A DNA stretch of 64,000 bases from Sorangium aterium (GTDB lineage: Bacteria; Myxococcota_A; Polyangia; Polyangiales; Polyangiaceae): assembly GCF_028368935.1 (NCBI RefSeq), contig NZ_JAQNDK010000002.1, positions 2,046,001 to 2,110,000 on the forward strand, in the 5' to 3' direction. The notes below the pieces were generated by a model, which saw only the letters and a program-made list of their open reading frames with translations, searched no databases and was not told the DNA's origin. The position numbers were made by a program, and so were the translations under genes. How positions within the stretch are numbered: the first letter of the stretch is position 1; the number at the start of each line of letters is the position of its first letter. Of this stretch, positions 1-8,249 are shown piece by piece.

Positions 1-1
1 G

Positions 2-667
2 GCGATCGCTGCCGGCGAGGTGTCGGTGCTCTCGACGTCGTTCGCGCACCGCGAGGAGACGGAGGCGCAGATGATCCGGGAGCAATACAACGAGGCGGCG
101 CGCATGGGCGCGGCGCTCGGGATGACGATCGTCGTCGCGAGCGGCGACTCGAGCAGGCCCGACGTGCCGTCGTCGAGCCCGTATGTGACGTGCGTCGGCG
201 GGACGGTGCTCGAGCTCGGCGACGGCGGCGAGGTCGCGCGCGAGGTGGCGTGGAGCGGCTCCGGCTCGGGCCGATCGCGCGCCTTCGATACGCCGTGGTG
301 GCAGGAGAGCGTCGTCCAGGACGCGCAGGGCACGCGCGCGGTCTCCGATGTCGCGCTGAGCGCGTCGTCGGACTCCCCGTACTGGCTCTACTTCCTGGGC
401 GAGTGGGAGCGGCGCAGCGGCACGTCGTTCGCCGCGCCGGTGTTCGCCGGGCTGATGGCGTCGGTGAACAGCCACCGGATCGCGCAGGGCAAGCCCGTCG
501 CCGGGTGGCTGAACCGGGCGCTGTACACCGATGCGGGCGTGCAGGCCGCCTTCCGCGACATCACCGAGGGCAAGACCCCCGAAGGGTTCAGCGCGGGGCC
601 CGGCTGGGACTATCCGACCGGCTGGGGCGCTCCGCTCGCGGACAAGCTCGCGGAGGCGCTCCCCTAG
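2..667 (+). CDS. Sedolisin-type (S53) serine protease, C-terminal part, 5' end outside window
   Basis: The frame is open to the left edge, so this is the 3' part of a longer gene; the GTG at 20 is probably internal. Visible S53 landmarks are VASGDSS (oxyanion-hole Asp region), the catalytic-Ser signature SGTSFAAPVFAGLMASVN, and a C-terminal calcium-site pattern (FRDITEG, then GPGWDYPTGWGAP). Sedolisins are secreted acid proteases with a Ser-Glu-Asp triad; the Glu and Asp would lie upstream of the window. The translation ends normally at TAG. The family call is strong because the Ser motif and the DIT...GWD..TGWG pattern occur together. Substrate and export signal cannot be judged from this fragment. 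Confidence 0.85.
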   Translation, partial: AIAAGEVSVLSTSFAHREETEAQMIREQYNEAARMGAALGMTIVVASGDSSRPDVPSSSPYVTCVGGTVLELGDGGEVAREVAWSGSGSGRSRAFDTPWWQESVVQDAQGTRAVSDVALSASSDSPYWLYFLGEWERRSGTSFAAPVFAGLMASVNSHRIAQGKPVAGWLNRALYTDAGVQAAFRDITEGKTPEGFSAGPGWDYPTGWGAPLADKLAEALP

Positions 668-672
668 GAAAG

Positions 673-696
673 CGTCATCCTCTGGGTCGGATGACG
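673..696 (+). promoter_or_regulatory. Stem-loop spanning the next gene's start codon
   Basis: CGTCATCC (673-680) and GGATGACG (689-696) form a perfect 8-bp stem with an 8-nt loop. The right arm contains the ATG (691) of the downstream lipoprotein hydrolase. There is no T-run, so it is not a classic terminator. It could occlude initiation or simply end the protease transcript. Confidence 0.4.
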
Positions 697-1611
697 TCCC
701 CCGTCGCGCTCCTCTCGCTCTCGCTCGCTTCGCTCCCGCTCCTCGTGGCGGCGCTCGGCTGTGACCGCCCAGGCCGCTCCGTCGGCCCGACGCCCGCGCC
801 GCCCAGCGTGGCGCCCGCCCCGGCGCGGGAAGGGGCAGCGCAGGCCGCGGACGGCGGCGCGACGCCGGCGACCGCTGCAAGAGACGCCGCGCCCGCTGCC
901 GGCGACGCGGCCGCCGCTGTTGCGGGGGCTTCGCCGCTCCGCGCGGACGCGCCGTTCGTGGAGCTCCCTGTCGAGGGGTTCCCGACCGCCGTGGTGTCGG
1001 TGCCGATCGGCGCCACGGCGTGGCGTCCCGTGCTCATCGCGTCGCACGGCAACTACGATCGGCCCGAGTGGCAGTGCCAGGTGTGGCGCGACATCGTGGG
1101 TGACGGCGCCTTCGTCCTGTGTCCGAGGGGCGTCGCGCGGCCCGATTCGCCGTCGGCGAGCGACGTCCGCTTCACGTACGAGAGCAACGCCCGCCTGGAG
1201 CAGGAGATCGACGCGGGGCTCGCGGCGCTGCGGGCGCGCTTTCCCGAGCACGTGGATCCCGGCGCGGTGCTCTACACGGGCTTCTCGCTGGGGGCGATCA
1301 TGGGCTCTGCGATCGCCGCGCGCCGGGCGGCGCTCTTCCCGCGCCTCGTGCTGGTCGAGGGCGGACATGACAAGTGGACCCCGGCGACGGCCAAGGCGTT
1401 CGCGGACGGCGGCGGGCAGCGGGTCCTCTTCGTTTGCGCGCAAGCCGGGTGCGGCGCCGCCGCTGCCGCGGCCGCCGCGCGCCTCGACAAGGCGGGGGTG
1501 CTCGCCCGCGTGGCGCGCAGCAAGGAGGCCGGCCACCGGTACGACGGGCCGGTCGCGGAGGAGACCCGACGGGCGCTGGACTGGCTGATCGACGGCGACC
1601 CACGCTGGTGA
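691..1611 (+). CDS. Lipoprotein alpha/beta hydrolase
   Basis: 306 residues. ATG 691 is chosen because it gives a clean lipoprotein signal (hydrophobic stretch then AALGC, Cys24); the same frame stays open upstream without a signal. After an Ala/Pro-rich spacer (about 30-85) comes an alpha/beta-hydrolase fold: VLIASHGNYDRPEW (oxyanion/HG turn), VLCPRG, nucleophile elbow GFSLG with Ser199, and a late GHRYDG likely to hold the catalytic His. This matches serine-esterase or dienelactone-hydrolase-like enzymes. Substrate is unknown. It follows the protease by 23 nt and may be co-transcribed. Expected location is the periplasmic face of a membrane. Confidence 0.75.
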   Translation: MTSPVALLSLSLASLPLLVAALGCDRPGRSVGPTPAPPSVAPAPAREGAAQAADGGATPATAARDAAPAAGDAAAAVAGASPLRADAPFVELPVEGFPTAVVSVPIGATAWRPVLIASHGNYDRPEWQCQVWRDIVGDGAFVLCPRGVARPDSPSASDVRFTYESNARLEQEIDAGLAALRARFPEHVDPGAVLYTGFSLGAIMGSAIAARRAALFPRLVLVEGGHDKWTPATAKAFADGGGQRVLFVCAQAGCGAAAAAAAARLDKAGVLARVARSKEAGHRYDGPVAEETRRALDWLIDGDPRW

Positions 1612-1745
1612 GCCGGAGCGGCGCGTGGCGCATGGGGAGCGCGCGCGATGAACTGCCGCGGCTGCTCGGCGGGTCGAGATGTCGCGCCGCGCGGGCGGCC
1701 TGGTCGGCGGGCGGCCTCTGAGCTAGACGAGGCCAGTTGCTCGTC

Positions 1746-3305
1746 ATGGCTTGCTCTTTCCCGGATGCGCGCGCGCGCCGCCGCGGTGGTCGGCTGCGGC
1801 GCGCGTCGGCGCTCGCCGCGGCGGCGCTCGTGGCGGCATGCGGCCCGGGCGAGGAGCCGCCGGGGCGCTCGGCCGCCGCGCAGCCGGCGGCCCTGGAGCC
1901 GGCGCTCGCCGACGCGGGCGTCGTGGAGCCGCTGGACGGCGGCGCGGCCGTCGAGGCCGAGCCCGCGGCGTCCAGGGAGGCGCTGCGGCCCGGGCGCGGC
2001 GACAAGCTCGCGAGCATCGCGATGCGCACGTTCGTGTACGCCGCGCCCGAGCGCGGCGCGCTCAAGCTCGGTTACCTGCGGGCTGGCGCGATCGTCGAGC
2101 GCGCCGCGGCGCCGTCGGGCGACGCGGGGTGCGCCGGCGGGTGGTACGCCATCCATCCCCGCGGCTTCGTGTGCGTCGGCAAGGGCGCCTCGCTCGACCT
2201 GGACCACGAGATCGTCGCCGCGACGCCGGCCGGCCCGCGCCGCGGCGAGCCGTATCCGTACCGTTACGTCGTGTCGCGGAAGCCGCCGCCGCACCTCTAT
2301 GTCCACCTGCCGAGCGAGGCCGAGCAGCGGCGCGTCGAGGGGCGCTCGCGCGCCCAGGGCACCCCTGCGTGGTCCCGCCGCGACGAGGCGCTCCTGGGCG
2401 AGCCGGAGCCGCTCACGCCCTTCTACGCGAGCCGCCGCGACCTGCCCAAGCCGCTCGGCGCTGCCGAGAAGGCGCGCTTCCCCGCGCACCGCGGGCGCGC
2501 GCGGGCCGACTCGGCCTTCGGCTTGATCTCCACCTTCGAGTGGACAGGGCGGCGCTTCGGACTGACGACCGAGCTCGACCTCATCCCGATCGATCGCACC
2601 TCGGCTGTCACCCCCACGGCGATGCGCGGCGTGGAGGTGAAGAGCGAGGGGACCCCCGCGTTCGTCATGCACCACGGGGTGCGCACGCTGAAGCCGGACG
2701 CCTCGGGCGAGCTCAGGCCGGACGGCTGGGCGGCGCACCGCTCCGGCTGGGTGCTCACCGGCAAGACGGCCGCCGGCGGCGCCTACGCGGAGACCGACGC
2801 GGGCGTGTGGATCCCCGCGTCCGCGCTGCGGGTCGCGCGGCTGGGCCGCGACTTCTGGGGGCACGCGGCGCGCGGAAGGAAGTGGATCGACATCTCGATC
2901 GAGCTCCAGACGCTCGTCGCCTACGAGGGCGAGCGCCCCGTCTTCGCGACCCTCGTCTCGACGGGCAGGGGCGAGCTCGGCGATCCCGCGACCACCAGCG
3001 CCACCGTGCAGGGCACGTTCTTCATCCGCGAGAAGCACGTCACGGCGACGATGGACGGCGACGAGCTCAGCGAGTCGTCCATCGACCTGCGGGACGTGCC
3101 CTATGTCCAGTACTTCCACAACAGCTACGCGCTGCACGGCGTCTACTGGCACGACGCGTTCGGCAAGGTGCGGAGCAGCGGCTGCGTGAACCTCGCGCCC
3201 GCCGATGCGGCGTGGCTGTTCGCGTGGACCGATCCCCCCGTCCCCGAGGGCTGGCACGCCGCGTTCAACGACAAGGGCGGGACGCTCGTGTACATCCACG
3301 CCTGA
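1746..3305 (+). CDS. L,D-transpeptidase (YkuD) lipoprotein
   Basis: 519 residues from ATG 1746; a TTG three codons earlier is possible. The N-terminus is Arg-rich followed by ASALAAAALVAAC, a lipobox with Cys32. The C-terminal third carries the YkuD catalytic block: HGVYWHDAFGK, then RSSGCVNL with the nucleophile Cys480, close to the family HG-x(n)-[S/T]-x-GCxN pattern. YkuD enzymes make 3-3 peptidoglycan crosslinks or attach lipoproteins to the wall. The long middle part (about 60-370) has SH3-like, basic, beta-rich character but I cannot assign it. The gene stands alone, with about 130 nt before it and 207 nt after it. The function call rests on the YkuD block. Confidence 0.85.
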   Translation: MACSFPDARARRRGGRLRRASALAAAALVAACGPGEEPPGRSAAAQPAALEPALADAGVVEPLDGGAAVEAEPAASREALRPGRGDKLASIAMRTFVYAAPERGALKLGYLRAGAIVERAAAPSGDAGCAGGWYAIHPRGFVCVGKGASLDLDHEIVAATPAGPRRGEPYPYRYVVSRKPPPHLYVHLPSEAEQRRVEGRSRAQGTPAWSRRDEALLGEPEPLTPFYASRRDLPKPLGAAEKARFPAHRGRARADSAFGLISTFEWTGRRFGLTTELDLIPIDRTSAVTPTAMRGVEVKSEGTPAFVMHHGVRTLKPDASGELRPDGWAAHRSGWVLTGKTAAGGAYAETDAGVWIPASALRVARLGRDFWGHAARGRKWIDISIELQTLVAYEGERPVFATLVSTGRGELGDPATTSATVQGTFFIREKHVTATMDGDELSESSIDLRDVPYVQYFHNSYALHGVYWHDAFGKVRSSGCVNLAPADAAWLFAWTDPPVPEGWHAAFNDKGGTLVYIHA

Positions 3306-3512
3306 CCGCGCGCGGGCCGGTGCGGCGACGTGTAATGCCGCCGGACCGCGCGCGCCGGCCATGCATGCAACCCGGGACGACGCTGTTGGCGATCCAACTT
3401 CCTGCGCTGAGCTCTGGAGCGGTCGAGCTCAAATGCGGCATGAAGCCGCTGCGGGGCGCGGTCGTCCTCGGGCCCCGCACGTGATCGCACTCGCCACGCT
3501 GGAGCGGCTTCC

Positions 3513-3854
3513 ATGAAATCACCTCACCTCGCCGGTCCGAACGCCCTGCTGATGCTCGTCGCTGCGCTCGCCGGCTGCGCGCCGCGCACCCTTCCCGCGA
3601 GCTTCCCCGCGTCCTCTGCTGCCTCACCGCAGGCCGCGGAAGCTCCCTCGCCGCGGATCGGCGTCGCCCTCTCGGAGGAGCCTCCGCTGCCCGGCGAGCC
3701 CGCCGCGGGCTGGGTCGGGCTCGAGCCGGCGGGGGGCGCCGGCGCCGACCCTCACCAGCACCACCACCACCATCATCACGCCCCGGCGCCGGCGACGCCG
3801 CCGGAGGGCGGCCCGGCGGCTGCCAGGCCCGAGGAGCCTGTCCATGCGCACTGA
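3513..3854 (+). CDS. Small His-rich lipoprotein, probable metal binder
   Basis: 113 residues. N-terminal signal LLMLVAALAGC with lipobox Cys22, then low-complexity Ala/Pro sequence and a His tract (HQHHHHHHH, about residues 82-90), ending PVHAH. No folded domain is evident. The last 11 nt overlap the start of the TolC-family gene, which is followed 1 nt later by a multicopper oxidase, so a role as periplasmic copper or other metal buffer is inferred from context and the His tract. No family name is claimed. Confidence 0.7.
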   Translation: MKSPHLAGPNALLMLVAALAGCAPRTLPASFPASSAASPQAAEAPSPRIGVALSEEPPLPGEPAAGWVGLEPAGGAGADPHQHHHHHHHAPAPATPPEGGPAAARPEEPVHAH

Positions 3855-5325
3855 ACGCCGGCGATCGCGCGCGCTCGCCTCGCGCCTCCTGCCGCTCGTG
3901 GCAGGCCTCGCGCTCTCCTCGGCGGCCGCGGCCGGCTGCGCCGCCCCGTCGTCGACCGCCGACATGGCGCGGATCCGCGAGCTCTCCCGCGTCGAGCTCC
4001 CGCCGAGCGCGGCGTCGGAGGAGGTCGATCCGGAGCCGGCCGCCGGCGCGCGCGCCCTCGGCCAGGCGCCGCGGCGGCCGCTCACCGCGGACGCCGCGGT
4101 GCGGATCGCGCTGCTCAACAACCGCGAGCTGCGCGCCGTGCTGAAGGAGGTCGGCGTCGCCCGGGGCAACCTCGAGCAGGCGGGCAAGCTCCCGAACCCG
4201 GAGATCGCGATCGGGGTGACGCCGCTGCAGGAGGGGGTCGAGCACGCGCACCTCGAGCTCGGGGTCGAGATCGACCTCACGTCGGCGCTCCTCTCGCCGC
4301 TCCACGCGAGGGCGGCGCGCTCGGAGCACGAGGCCGCGCGCTACCGCGCCGCGGGCGCGGTCGTCGATCTCGGCTACCAGGTGCGCGCCGCGTTCTACGC
4401 CGTGCAGGCGGCGGAGCAGCGCCTGGGCATCGCGAACCGCGCGCTCGACGCGTTCGCCGCGGCCCGCGACGCCGCCCGCGCGCTCTTCGAGGCGGGCAAC
4501 GTCCCGGAGCTCGACGTGGCGACGCAGGAGGCGGGTTACGAGGAGGCCCGCGTCACGGCCGCGCAGATCGAGCTGGAGCTCCTCTCGCAGCGCGAGCGGC
4601 TCACCCGGCTGCTCGGCCTCTCCGGCGCGGCGACCTCCTGGACGATCGCCGGCGCGGTCCCGGCGGCGCCCGACGCGCTCGCCACGCCGCCGCGCGCGGA
4701 GTCCCTGGCCTTGCGGGCGAGCCTCGAGCTCGCGGAGCTGCGCAGCCGGCTCGAGGCGGCGGCGGGGCGCGCCGGGGCCTTGCGCGCCGAGGGCTGGGTG
4801 CCGGACGTGGCGCTCGGCGTTCACGGCGAGCGGGAGCTCGGCGCGAGCGACGAGGCGCACGAGCACCCGTGGGTCGTCGGCGCCGAGGTCCGCCTCTCGC
4901 TCCCGCTCTTCGATCGGCGGCAGGGCGCCGAGGCCGCGCAGGCGGCGGAGTTCGACGGCCTGCTGGAGCGCTACCACGGGCGCGCCGTCGACGTCCGCTC
5001 GGCGGTCCGCGAGGCGCGCAACCGGCTGGTGTTCGCGCACGCGCGCGCGCAGCACTACGCGCGCGTGATCCTCCCGGCGCGCAAGCGGGTCCTGGAGCAG
5101 ACGTTGCTCCAGTACAACGCGATGCAGGTCGGCGTCTTCCAGCTGCTCTCGGCGCGCCGAGAGCAGCTCGACGCCGAGCTCGCGGCGGTCGAGGCGCTGC
5201 GCGAGCACTGGACGGCGAAGGCTGCGTTCGACGCGCTCCTGGCAGGGCGCCGCGTCGAGGCCGCGGGGGCCGGAGCTCCCGCGGCGATGCCGAGGGCCTC
5301 GGCCACCGGCGAAGGAGGGCATTGA
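3844..5325 (+). CDS. TolC/CzcC-family outer-membrane efflux lipoprotein
   Basis: 493 residues with N-terminal lipobox AAAAGC (Cys32). Two related long helical halves are visible: one around LTADAAVRIALLNNRELRAVLKEVGVARGNLEQAGKLPNPEI (wording typical of the family's first repeat, with the LPNP signature) and a second with RLSLPLFDRRQGAEAAQA. These are features of TolC/OEP proteins that form the outer-membrane channel of tripartite heavy-metal efflux pumps. No membrane-fusion or RND pump gene is adjacent, so the partner must lie elsewhere. Start ATG 3844 overlaps the His-rich gene by 11 nt, and GAAGGAGGG near the 3' end serves the oxidase gene. Confidence 0.85.
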   Translation: MRTERRRSRALASRLLPLVAGLALSSAAAAGCAAPSSTADMARIRELSRVELPPSAASEEVDPEPAAGARALGQAPRRPLTADAAVRIALLNNRELRAVLKEVGVARGNLEQAGKLPNPEIAIGVTPLQEGVEHAHLELGVEIDLTSALLSPLHARAARSEHEAARYRAAGAVVDLGYQVRAAFYAVQAAEQRLGIANRALDAFAAARDAARALFEAGNVPELDVATQEAGYEEARVTAAQIELELLSQRERLTRLLGLSGAATSWTIAGAVPAAPDALATPPRAESLALRASLELAELRSRLEAAAGRAGALRAEGWVPDVALGVHGERELGASDEAHEHPWVVGAEVRLSLPLFDRRQGAEAAQAAEFDGLLERYHGRAVDVRSAVREARNRLVFAHARAQHYARVILPARKRVLEQTLLQYNAMQVGVFQLLSARREQLDAELAAVEALREHWTAKAAFDALLAGRRVEAAGAGAPAAMPRASATGEGGH

Positions 5326-5326
5326 C

Positions 5327-6661
5327 ATGGACCGACGTGCTTTCATCCACGCGGGCGGTCTGGCCGCCGGCGCCGCCATCCTCACGCAAGGGCTCGCCCA
5401 TGCGCAGCAGCGCCCTGGCGCGCCGCCCGCTGCGGGCGCCGCGACGCCCCCGCCTCGCCGGACCGCCGCGCCCGGGGGGCAGCCCGCCGTGGTGACACCG
5501 AACGGCAGCACGCTCCCGCTGCGGGTGGTGGACGGCGTGAAGGTCGGCCACCTCGTGGCGGGCCCCCTCGAGCACGAGATCGCCCCCGGCCTGAAGAGCG
5601 AGGTGTGGGGCTACAACGGGAGCACGCCCGGCCCGACCATCGAGGCGGTCGAGGGCGATCGCCTGCGCATCTACGTGACGAACTCCCTGCCGGAGGCCAC
5701 CACGGTCCACTGGCACGGCCTCGTGCTGCCGAACGGCATGGATGGAGTCGCCGGGCTCACCCAGCCCCCGATCGCGCCCGGCGAGACGTATGTTTACGAG
5801 TTCGTCGTGCGGTATCCGGGGACGTACATGTACCACTCGCATTTCGACGAGATGACCCAGATCGCGCTGGGCGCGGTGGGGATGTTCGTCGTGCACCCGA
5901 GGAGGCCCAGGGGCCCGCGCGTGGACAGGGATTTCGTGCTGATGACGCACGAGTGGAAGATCAACGCGGGGGCGCGCCGGCCCGATCCGAACGCGATGAG
6001 CGACTTCAACGTCCTCACGTTCAATGGCAAGGCGTTCCCCGCGACGGCGCCGCTCCTCGTCGGCCGCGGCGAGCGCGTGCGCGTGCGCCTCGGGAACCTC
6101 GGCCCGATGGATCACCACCCGATCCACCTGCACGGCCTGTCGTTCCAGGTCACGGCGACGGACGGCGGGTTCGTCCCCGAGTCGGCGCAGTACCCGGAGA
6201 CGACGGTCCTTGTCCCGGTCGGCAGCACGCGGGTCATCGAGTTCGTCCCCGAGGAGCCGGGCGACTGGGCGGTGCACTGCCACATGACCCATCACACGAT
6301 GATGCAGATGGGCCATGGCCTGCCGAACATGGTCGGCGCCGCGACCCGCGCGCTCGATCGGCGGATGGGCCGCGTGATGCCCGGCTACATGACGATGGGG
6401 ACCACGGGGATGGGCGGCATGGGCGAGATGCCCATGCCTATCCCCGCGAACAGCCTGCCGATGCGCGGCGGGGCCGGGCCGTTCTCGTACATCGACATGG
6501 GGGGAATGTTCACCGTCCTCAAGGTCCGCGACGAGCCGGACAAGGCGGACCCGGCCGGGTGGTATGTGCACCCGGCCGGCACCGTGGCCGGACCGGCGAG
6601 CGCCGAGCGGATGCGGGCGGACGGCATCGACCCCGCTTCGGGTGGGAAGCCGGGCGGGTGA
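5327..6661 (+). CDS. Two-domain multicopper oxidase, Tat-exported
   Basis: 444 residues. Starts 1 nt after the TolC-family stop with a strong ribosome site (GAAGGAGGG, 5311-5319). N-terminus MDRRAFIHAGGLAAGAA is a twin-arginine signal, fitting a cofactor protein folded before export. All four copper motifs are present: HWHG (128-131), HSH (170-172), HHPIHLHG (263-270) and HCHMTHHTMMQM (317-328), matching HCHx3Hx4M with its type 1 Cys318 and Met328. Only about 95 residues separate motifs 2 and 3, too short for a three-domain laccase, so a compact two-cupredoxin form is likely. A Met-rich segment after residue 350 (MGGMGEMPMPIP) recalls Cu(I)-oxidising enzymes. Role: cuprous oxidase or laccase in copper tolerance (inferred). 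Confidence 0.88.
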   Translation: MDRRAFIHAGGLAAGAAILTQGLAHAQQRPGAPPAAGAATPPPRRTAAPGGQPAVVTPNGSTLPLRVVDGVKVGHLVAGPLEHEIAPGLKSEVWGYNGSTPGPTIEAVEGDRLRIYVTNSLPEATTVHWHGLVLPNGMDGVAGLTQPPIAPGETYVYEFVVRYPGTYMYHSHFDEMTQIALGAVGMFVVHPRRPRGPRVDRDFVLMTHEWKINAGARRPDPNAMSDFNVLTFNGKAFPATAPLLVGRGERVRVRLGNLGPMDHHPIHLHGLSFQVTATDGGFVPESAQYPETTVLVPVGSTRVIEFVPEEPGDWAVHCHMTHHTMMQMGHGLPNMVGAATRALDRRMGRVMPGYMTMGTTGMGGMGEMPMPIPANSLPMRGGAGPFSYIDMGGMFTVLKVRDEPDKADPAGWYVHPAGTVAGPASAERMRADGIDPASGGKPGG

Positions 6662-6902
6662 ACCTTTCGGCGTGAGCGAAAGCTCGCGGCCGGCATCTCG
6701 TCCGCGCATCGAATCGAGAGGGCCGGGGGCTCGGGCTGACTGCGGCGTTGCGGGTCGGCCGTCTCGATGGACACACGGGGCGCGGCCCCGCGACCACAGG
6801 TCAGCCAAAATCTTCAGCGATTTCAATGAGCCAGAAGCGGTCCACGCCTTGCCATATCCGGTGGCGAGGCCGGGACGCCCCGGATCGCGGAGGAGTGCTT
6901 CG

Positions 6903-7514
6903 ATGGCAATGAAGATGGCTCGACGGATGACGTTTCTGGCGCTTTGCACGGTCTCGCTCGCCGGCTGCGGCGAGCGTCACGACGCGCGGCCTCCGGCGCA
7001 GGCCGCTGCCGCGAGCCCCGCGGCGACGCAGTGCCCCGAGCCTGCAGCCGCGACGGCGGCGGCGCCCGCAGGCCCGCCGGCCGCGACGGTGACGGCGCCC
7101 GCGCCGGACGCGAACGTCGTGGCGGACAAGGGGAGCAAGGGGAGCCGCGAGGCCAAGGAGAAGGGGAGGGGGGCGGCGGAGCTGAAGGTGAAGCGGCTGG
7201 TGATCGCGGAGGGGGTGAAGGACCGCGAGCCGGTGGCGCCGGGGACGACGTTCCACGCGCCGGAGACCCCGCGGCTCTATGCGTTCCTGGAGGTCGAGAA
7301 CCGGAGCGACGCGGAGGGCGAGGTGACGGTGGCGTTCGTCCCGCCGGGCGGCGGGGCGCCGGTGGGGAACGTGACGCTCGGGGTCGGGCCGTCGCCGCGG
7401 TGGCGGACGTGGGCGTTCACGCGCGGGGCGCGGCAGGCGGGGGAGTGGACGGCGGTCGTGCGGTCGGAGACGGGCGAAGAGCTCGCGCGCGCGCCGTTCG
7501 AGGTGACGCTGTAG
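6903..7514 (+). CDS. DUF2914-type lipoprotein
   Basis: 203 residues from ATG 6903, chosen because it begins a lipoprotein signal (FLALCTVSLAGC, Cys22) and is preceded by GGAGGAG at about 6890. An Ala/Pro linker and a Lys/Glu-rich stretch lead to a C-terminal beta-rich domain (about 95-203: KVKRLVIAEGVKDREPV, RLYAFLEVENRS, RWRTWAFTRGARQAGEWTA) that resembles the DUF2914 family. Its molecular role is not known. It is separated by 240 nt from the copper operon and converges with the Uma2 gene. Confidence 0.7.
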   Translation: MAMKMARRMTFLALCTVSLAGCGERHDARPPAQAAAASPAATQCPEPAAATAAAPAGPPAATVTAPAPDANVVADKGSKGSREAKEKGRGAAELKVKRLVIAEGVKDREPVAPGTTFHAPETPRLYAFLEVENRSDAEGEVTVAFVPPGGGAPVGNVTLGVGPSPRWRTWAFTRGARQAGEWTAVVRSETGEELARAPFEVTL

Positions 7515-7558
7515 CCGAGGGCGGCGAGGCCCGGGAGGCGCCGGTCGTCGTCAGCGCG

Positions 7559-8179
7559 TCAGGGCGCGTCCTGCGGCGCTTCTCCCATCGCATCCTGCTC
7601 GAAGACGCCCAGGTACACCTGGTCGACGTCGAGCGCGCTGCCGAGGGAGGACAGCGCTGCGTGCTCGCCGGGGCCGTGGATCCGGAGCAGCCAGCTGCCG
7701 TCAGGCTGCCGCGTGAAGACCTCGATTCGCGGCGCCTTCTGCGATGCGAGCACGTACTCCTCGAGCGACGGTAGCGTCCGGTACTGGGCGAACTTGTCCC
7801 CGCGATCATAGGCCTCGCTGGATTCGGAGAGCACCTCGACGATGACACGTGGGTTCAGGAGCGTGTCGCGCTGCTCGTCTTCGAACTCGGGACGCGCGCA
7901 AACGACGGCGCCATCGGGGTACACGTAGCGGCGCGTGGCGGCGATCTTGATGCGCATGTCGGAGGTGAGCACCCGGCACCCCCGACCGCGGATCGCGTTC
8001 CGCAGCTCACCGATGATGTTCGCGGCGATCGCGCTGTGCTCCAGCGTGCCGCCCGCCATGGCGAAGAGCTCACCGTCCGCGTATTCGTGGCGAAGCGGCG
8101 ACGAACGCTCGAAGTCCAGGTATTCCTGCGGCGAAAGGCCGGTGCGGACCGCGGCTTGTGCCATGTCCCGCAGTTTCAC
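7559..8179 (-). CDS. Uma2-family (DUF820) putative restriction-endonuclease-fold protein
   Basis: 206 residues. Recognisable family pattern: LSPQEYLDFERSSPLRHEYADGELFAMAGGT, then HSAIAANIIGELRNAI, YVYPDGAVVC, NPRVIVEVLSESSEAYDRGDKFAQYRTLPSLEEYVLASQ. The Asp of YPDGAVV, the Glu of VIVEVLS and the following polar residue make a PD-(D/E)xK-like site. These proteins are abundant in cyanobacteria and myxobacteria; true activity is uncertain. Full length for the family. It ends tail-to-tail with the DUF2914 gene and lies 70 nt downstream of the phosphoesterase gene. Confidence 0.88.
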   Translation of the reverse strand: MKLRDMAQAAVRTGLSPQEYLDFERSSPLRHEYADGELFAMAGGTLEHSAIAANIIGELRNAIRGRGCRVLTSDMRIKIAATRRYVYPDGAVVCARPEFEDEQRDTLLNPRVIVEVLSESSEAYDRGDKFAQYRTLPSLEEYVLASQKAPRIEVFTRQPDGSWLLRIHGPGEHAALSSLGSALDVDQVYLGVFEQDAMGEAPQDAP

Positions 8180-8249
8180 CCGGGAGACGGAGCGCGTCCA
8201 CGGGCGAGAGCTCCGCCGATGCGCAGCGGGCAGGACCCTTCCTGCGGCG

